This document shows, piece by piece, positions 4,403-8,730 of a stretch of 8,730 bases of DNA. The translations under genes were made by a program, and so were the position numbers. Location of the stretch: contig CAKQCV010000090.1 of assembly GCA_934217675.1 (NCBI GenBank), positions 1-8,730 on the forward strand. Reading direction: 5' to 3'. Origin of the DNA: an uncultured Prevotella sp. (GTDB lineage: Bacteria; Bacteroidota; Bacteroidia; Bacteroidales; Bacteroidaceae). Within the stretch, counting starts at the first letter, position 1; every line of letters starts with the position of its first letter. The notes beneath the pieces were generated by a model. It did not search any database. It was not told where the DNA came from and saw only the letters and a list, made by a program, of their open reading frames with translations.

Positions 4403-5677
4403 ATGAAGATAATATCCACAAGCGACTGGCATTTGGGCAACCTCTTTCACGGCAACGACCGGCTGCCCGAACACCATCACTTCCTCGGCTGGCTCTTAAA
4501 CCAGATAACCACCCGCCAACCTGATGCTCTTCTCGTGGCTGGCGACATTTTCGACAACGGCAACCCCTCGGCTGCCGCACAAGGCGTCTATTACGAGTTT
4601 CTTGCCGATGCCACACAGGCTTGTCCCGATATGACCATTGTCATAACGGCTGGTAATCATGACTCTTCCAACCGACTTGAGGCGCCACGCCCACTGCTCA
4701 AGCGCAACCATGTGGAGATTCGAGGCAACGTGCGGCGCACATGGGTTCACTCCGATGACGCAACTGGCATATCGGGCAGTTGGCAGAATGATTATGACGA
4801 CCTTATCATCCCCATACAAGGCAGGGATGGCGACAGCATCGTTGTCCTTGCCGTGCCATACCTGCGCTCGGACGTGGTAGCTGACGAGAGCTACTCGCAT
4901 GGCGTAAACCGCTTCCTGCAGCAGCTTACCGATCGTGCGCGTCAGATCTATCCTGCAACACCAATGGTTATGATGGCGCATCTATATGCCCGAGGCACTG
5001 ACATAGCCAAGGACGATGCAAGTGAGAAAATAATCATCGGCGGACAGGAGGAGGTGAGCATTGACAAATGGGAGGGGCATCCAAACTATATGACTTGTGG
5101 ACACATACACAAGCGTCAGCATATATGGGGCACCGATTGGGCACGCTATACGGGCAGTGCCCTGCCGATGTCGTTTGCCGAAAAAGATTATCGCCATGGT
5201 GTTGACTTGCTGACAGTTACAGACGGAAAGCAAGTTGAGGTGGAGTTTCTTGAGTATCATCCACAGCACCCTCTGCGCATATTGCCGGAGACTGATGAAC
5301 CTTTGACACCCAACAAACTGCAAAAGATAATAAACAAACAACTCGCTGACCGCCATGATGGTAAGTTAAGCGAAGCTTTCGAATATGTTGTGCTGCGTGT
5401 TATGCTCAATAAAGTGTCGGCTGATGAAATACGTAAACTGGAAAGCTTTGTAGCAACCAAGGATGCTGTGTTGTGTAAAATACAGAAAATCATGCCGCAG
5501 CTCGATCTTACCACCATCACCGACTCACAGCACATAGCCAGCATTGACGACATCCTGAACCGCAATCCTGTTGATACCATACGTGAAGCGTTTGCCATAA
5601 AGCATGGGACGGAAATGTCGGCAAGACAGGAGGAGATGATCAAGGAGGTAATGGATGAACTTGTCATCGACAATTGA
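4403..5677 (+). CDS. sbcD: Exonuclease subunit SbcD (Mre11-like nuclease)
   Basis: A 424-residue calcineurin-type phosphoesterase, the manganese-dependent nuclease subunit that with SbcC trims DNA ends, opens hairpins and cruciforms and helps break repair in the cytoplasm. All nuclease motifs are intact: SDWHLG with Asp8 and His10, AGDIFD (46-51) with Asp48, AGNHDSSNRLEA (83-94) with Asn85-His86-Asp87, MAHL with His193, and TCGHIHKRQH (231-240) with His234 and His236. From about residue 270 to 400 follows the SbcD-type capping/DNA-binding domain, and the last helix probably contacts SbcC. Length is normal for the family. The ATG at 4403 is immediately upstream of the first conserved strand (MKIISTSDWH), so the start is secure. 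No Shine-Dalgarno site is seen. sbcC starts 26 bp after the stop, on the same strand, forming an operon. Confidence 0.97.
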   Translation: MKIISTSDWHLGNLFHGNDRLPEHHHFLGWLLNQITTRQPDALLVAGDIFDNGNPSAAAQGVYYEFLADATQACPDMTIVITAGNHDSSNRLEAPRPLLKRNHVEIRGNVRRTWVHSDDATGISGSWQNDYDDLIIPIQGRDGDSIVVLAVPYLRSDVVADESYSHGVNRFLQQLTDRARQIYPATPMVMMAHLYARGTDIAKDDASEKIIIGGQEEVSIDKWEGHPNYMTCGHIHKRQHIWGTDWARYTGSALPMSFAEKDYRHGVDLLTVTDGKQVEVEFLEYHPQHPLRILPETDEPLTPNKLQKIINKQLADRHDGKLSEAFEYVVLRVMLNKVSADEIRKLESFVATKDAVLCKIQKIMPQLDLTTITDSQHIASIDDILNRNPVDTIREAFAIKHGTEMSARQEEMIKEVMDELVIDN

Positions 5678-5703
5678 AAAACATACTAAGCATCCGAAAA
5701 ACT

Positions 5704-8700
5704 ATGAGATTTCTTAAACTTGAGATATTAAATCTTGCTTCTCTCGATCGTCAAGAGGGGGAGGTAATAGATTTTGAGCATGGGGCACTTGCCGACAGTA
5801 CAATCTTCAGCATAGTAGGACCGACGGGTAGTGGCAAATCTACTCTGCTCGATGCTATTTGTCTTGCTCTGTATAACCGTGCTCCACGCTATCCGCGTAA
5901 GAAAGGCGACCGCAACCAAAACATTGAGATATTCGGTAGTCCGGAAGATGGCGAAAACAACCGGCTCGCACCGACTGACAGTCGTAATATTCTAACTCGT
6001 GGCAGAAAGACGGGATATAGCAAACTCACTTTCCTTGCCAACAATGGCATAGTGTACCGTGCAGAATGGCATGTGCATTTCCAACGTGTGAGATACGAGA
6101 ATGTGAAGACAAATCTTTACCGCATAAGCATGGAGGATGGCAAACAAGCGGAAGAGACGGCTGACTGGAACGCGCTGCCCGACATCATCGGACTTGACTA
6201 CGAGCAATTCTTGCGCACGGTGCTCATCGCCCAAGGATCGTTTGCCAATTTTCTCAACGCCAAGGAGAACGAACGTTATGAGCTTCTTGAAAAACTTATT
6301 GGCGGCGATGACACATACACACGTATCTCAGAGAAAATTGACGAGCATCGCCGGGTTGCTGTTGATGAACTTAATGATATACGGGCAAAACTTTCTGCCT
6401 ACGAACAAGATGACCTCTCAGAGAAACAGCTTGCTGAGCTTAATGCGCTCATCGCAAAACTTGAAGAATGTGCCATGCAAAAACGTAAGGAACTCGACAA
6501 TATCAAGACTGCTCTCGACTGGTATACTCGTGAGGACAAAATCTGCAAGGAACTGAAGAAATGTGGCGTAAATCTTGAACTTGCCCAAAAGGAGCTCGAA
6601 GCTGTGGCTGGACAGAAAGCACGTCTTAAACTGCATGATGCAACGGTTGATGCGGTGGGTATTTTCAAAGATATAAAGGAAACAGAGCATAATATAGAGA
6701 GACTCAATACAGACATAAAGTATGCTGATGAACAGATTGTTACTATAAAGTTGTGTGCAGATAAGGAGAATAGCATACTGAAGTCGTTGAAGGATTTTTA
6801 CCAATCCGCGCTCCGCGAACAAGAAAAGCAGAAGCCACATATAAACTGTGCACGGGCTATAAATGCAGAACTGAAAGCCACCCTTAAGAGTGTGGAAGAG
6901 AAAAAGATTGTCGTTTCTAACAGCAAACAATCATCGGTAGCCGCACAAAAGGCTCTTGACAACAATATTGCTGAAATATTGAGGGCTGAGGAAAACGTAA
7001 AGTATCGTGAAGATGATTATACGAGGCTGACTTCCGAAATCGAGAGCTGTACAAAACAGCTCGCCCAGAATGTTACCTCTGCCACAGATACCTATACATT
7101 TGAAGTCGCAAAGACAGATGGCGTGAATGTGGAGACGCTGCAAAATGCAAAGACTACAGCCGATGCTACTCTTAATGATATCAAATCGGCAATAAAAATT
7201 CTGAAAGAATTCAACGACAAGAAAAAGCGTCTTGAACAAAGCAAGGGGGAGCTTGACGGACTGAAAAAACAGAACGATAGAATAAAGGCTGAGATTGGAA
7301 ACATCAATATCGGAAGTATACAAAAAGAACTGGACACTCTCCGGCAGACACAGACACTTATGACAAGCAACGACTGGCAGATTCATCGCAATGAACTGTA
7401 TGATGGTAAACCATGTCCGCTATGTGGTGCCATTCATCATCCATACGCTGACGAAGCTATGCTCGCTCCTGTCATTTCCGAACTTGCAACGCTCATTCAT
7501 AAAAAGGGAGAGGAGCTTGACCAACTGACGCAGACCTTGACTCGATTGACAAAGGATCAAGGTGGCGTGGAGGGTAGCATCAAGCAGATAGTTAAGACAA
7601 TGGATTCACTCGAAGTGGATGTGAAACGAACGAAATGTGAGTGGAATATTCTGCACGACAAGTATCCCGAATGGACAACAAATACCGAGGCTCTCGACAA
7701 ACTACTATGCGTCATTGAACGAAAAGCACAAGGGACCGCCAAAGATCTTGATTGCTACAATGCCTTGGTGAAGATGATAGATAAATTACGGAAAGCGAAA
7801 GAGCAAGCAGAGAAGCAGCTGAATGAATATAAGGAGAAATCAGACAGACAACTTAAGCTTGCCGAACAGGCTAAGAACACCGCGCTGACGCAACTTGCCA
7901 CCGCTAAAGGCAAAACAGAGAACTTAAAGGCGCAACTCAGAGAAAAGAAAGATGCTCTAACTGCTGCTTGGGCTGCATTAAATGAGAATAATGCCATGGT
8001 GGCAAGAATGCGAGAGGATATGAAAGCTGAGGTTGGCGATAAGAATCCTGATGAATATGATGCTGAGCTTGCGGAAAATATAAAGGAAGCTGACAATAAA
8101 GTGACAGCCAAGACGGAGGAAATAACCCGGCTCAACAACCGGCTTAGTGTACTGTCGGGCAAGATAGAGGCTGGTAAGAAACAGTTGCTATCGGCAGAGG
8201 AAACAGTAAGACTACGTAATAATGAACTTGCTGAATGGATTAATACCTACAATAATATGAATGGCAGTAATGCCATAACAGTTGCCGATATAGCTTCGTT
8301 ATATTCTGCTACTGACAACTGGGAACAGATGCGACAAGAGATTATGTCGAGAAATGAAGCCTTGACAAAAGCCCGGACTCTTGTTGAGAAAGCCACGCAA
8401 GAGCATAATGAGCATCAGGTGGCAAAGCCGTCTATATTGCAAGACAACCTTGTAAAACGAAAAACAGAGTTGGAGACTCAATCCGACACAGAACTTGTTG
8501 ATGCCAAGTCGCGCAAGCAACGTTATGACAACGCACGGTTGCAGATGGGCATTATGCATGACAGCAAGTTGCTTGCCGAAAAGAAGGCTGCTGAATGGAC
8601 CGCAATCACAGATGCCATAGGCACAGACGGGCGCACGCTGCGCAAGATAGCACAGTGCTATACGCTGCGTTTTCTCATCGCTCATGCCAATGCTGAAATA

Positions 8701-8730
8701 CGCAAGTTTAACAGTCGCTACGAATTGGTG
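5704..8730 (+). CDS. sbcC: Exonuclease subunit SbcC (Rad50-like ATPase), 3' end outside window
   Basis: The frame opens at ATG 5704 and stays open for 1009 codons to the last base. SbcC is the SMC/Rad50-type ATPase that binds DNA and drives SbcD. Visible parts: N-terminal ATPase lobe with MRFLKLEILNLASL (1-14) and Walker A GPTGSGKST (39-47, Lys45); the family's hallmark RNILTRGRK (94-102); Q-loop LIAQGSFANFLNA with Gln177; then a long Glu/Lys/Ala-rich coiled coil from about 200. The zinc hook sits at CPLCG (Cys571 and Cys574), followed by the returning coiled coil. The last residues (about 980-1009, TLRFLIAHANAEIRKFNSRY) enter the C-terminal ATPase lobe; the LSGG signature, Walker B and D-loop lie beyond the window, so the 3' end is cut by the window edge and not by mutation. 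The start fits because the first strand of the ATPase begins at the ATG; no Shine-Dalgarno site is evident. Confidence 0.97.
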   Translation, partial: MRFLKLEILNLASLDRQEGEVIDFEHGALADSTIFSIVGPTGSGKSTLLDAICLALYNRAPRYPRKKGDRNQNIEIFGSPEDGENNRLAPTDSRNILTRGRKTGYSKLTFLANNGIVYRAEWHVHFQRVRYENVKTNLYRISMEDGKQAEETADWNALPDIIGLDYEQFLRTVLIAQGSFANFLNAKENERYELLEKLIGGDDTYTRISEKIDEHRRVAVDELNDIRAKLSAYEQDDLSEKQLAELNALIAKLEECAMQKRKELDNIKTALDWYTREDKICKELKKCGVNLELAQKELEAVAGQKARLKLHDATVDAVGIFKDIKETEHNIERLNTDIKYADEQIVTIKLCADKENSILKSLKDFYQSALREQEKQKPHINCARAINAELKATLKSVEEKKIVVSNSKQSSVAAQKALDNNIAEILRAEENVKYREDDYTRLTSEIESCTKQLAQNVTSATDTYTFEVAKTDGVNVETLQNAKTTADATLNDIKSAIKILKEFNDKKKRLEQSKGELDGLKKQNDRIKAEIGNINIGSIQKELDTLRQTQTLMTSNDWQIHRNELYDGKPCPLCGAIHHPYADEAMLAPVISELATLIHKKGEELDQLTQTLTRLTKDQGGVEGSIKQIVKTMDSLEVDVKRTKCEWNILHDKYPEWTTNTEALDKLLCVIERKAQGTAKDLDCYNALVKMIDKLRKAKEQAEKQLNEYKEKSDRQLKLAEQAKNTALTQLATAKGKTENLKAQLREKKDALTAAWAALNENNAMVARMREDMKAEVGDKNPDEYDAELAENIKEADNKVTAKTEEITRLNNRLSVLSGKIEAGKKQLLSAEETVRLRNNELAEWINTYNNMNGSNAITVADIASLYSATDNWEQMRQEIMSRNEALTKARTLVEKATQEHNEHQVAKPSILQDNLVKRKTELETQSDTELVDAKSRKQRYDNARLQMGIMHDSKLLAEKKAAEWTAITDAIGTDGRTLRKIAQCYTLRFLIAHANAEIRKFNSRYELV

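Noticed and set aside
5728..8685. Many minus-strand open frames opposite sbcC
   Set aside because: They are antisense shadows of a long coding gene; their Ser/Phe/Cys-rich products mirror the Glu/Lys-rich coiled coil on the other strand.
1..8730. CRISPR arrays, tRNA or rRNA genes
   Set aside because: No regularly spaced repeats and no cloverleaf or rRNA-like segments were seen on either strand.

Overview
This window looks like chromosomal DNA from the order Bacteroidales, probably a Prevotella- or Bacteroides-type organism. The promoters follow the Bacteroidetes pattern (TTTG, about 19 bp, TAnnTTTG), Shine-Dalgarno sites are weak or absent, and the gene families (C69 dipeptidase, PF09820-type AAA-ATPase, BT4734-like primase, Bacteroidetes-type SbcC) fit. 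Species cannot be named from sequence alone.

Layout. (1) Positions 1-390 hold the 3' end of a C69-family dipeptidase gene and a strong, probably bidirectional terminator. (2) Positions 420-1069 are a graveyard of mobile or accessory genes: a roughly 30-codon piece of an AAA-ATPase-like gene is joined in another frame to the middle of a BT4734/VirE-like primase gene that has lost both ends. (3) Positions 1258-3247 are an intact module: a small ferredoxin-fold, monooxygenase-like gene on the minus strand, divergent from an AraC-family regulator that is followed by a NifX/NifB-type Fe-Mo cluster-binding protein with a Cys/His-rich tail. The divergent intergenic region carries three related half-sites that look like an AraC-type operator. 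Terminators close the module on both sides. (4) Positions 3248-4388 are a second decay zone: a Bcr/CflA drug-efflux pseudogene with an internal deletion and frame breaks, then an excellent promoter, a hairpin-rich leader of about 150 nt, and a 44-codon relic of a retron-type reverse transcriptase whose YADD catalytic motif has become YADG. (5) Positions 4403-8730 hold sbcD and sbcC, the Mre11/Rad50-like nuclease-ATPase pair, in one operon. sbcC runs off the window edge after its coiled coils.

How the parts work together. SbcD and SbcC form a DNA-end and hairpin-processing complex. The AraC regulator plausibly controls its own operon (including the NifX-like protein) and the divergent monooxygenase-like gene. 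The intact housekeeping genes alternate with remnants of four unrelated accessory genes, so the two gaps between functional modules look like sites of repeated insertion and decay.

The most interesting observation is the reverse-transcriptase relic. It sits directly behind a promoter and a structured untranslated region, the arrangement expected of a retron, but the N-terminal part of the enzyme is missing. The homology begins at the base after a perfect 12-bp inverted repeat. The old promoter may now serve sbcDC. I did not find an intact, novel system; I see a probable dead retron and a well-formed regulatory region.
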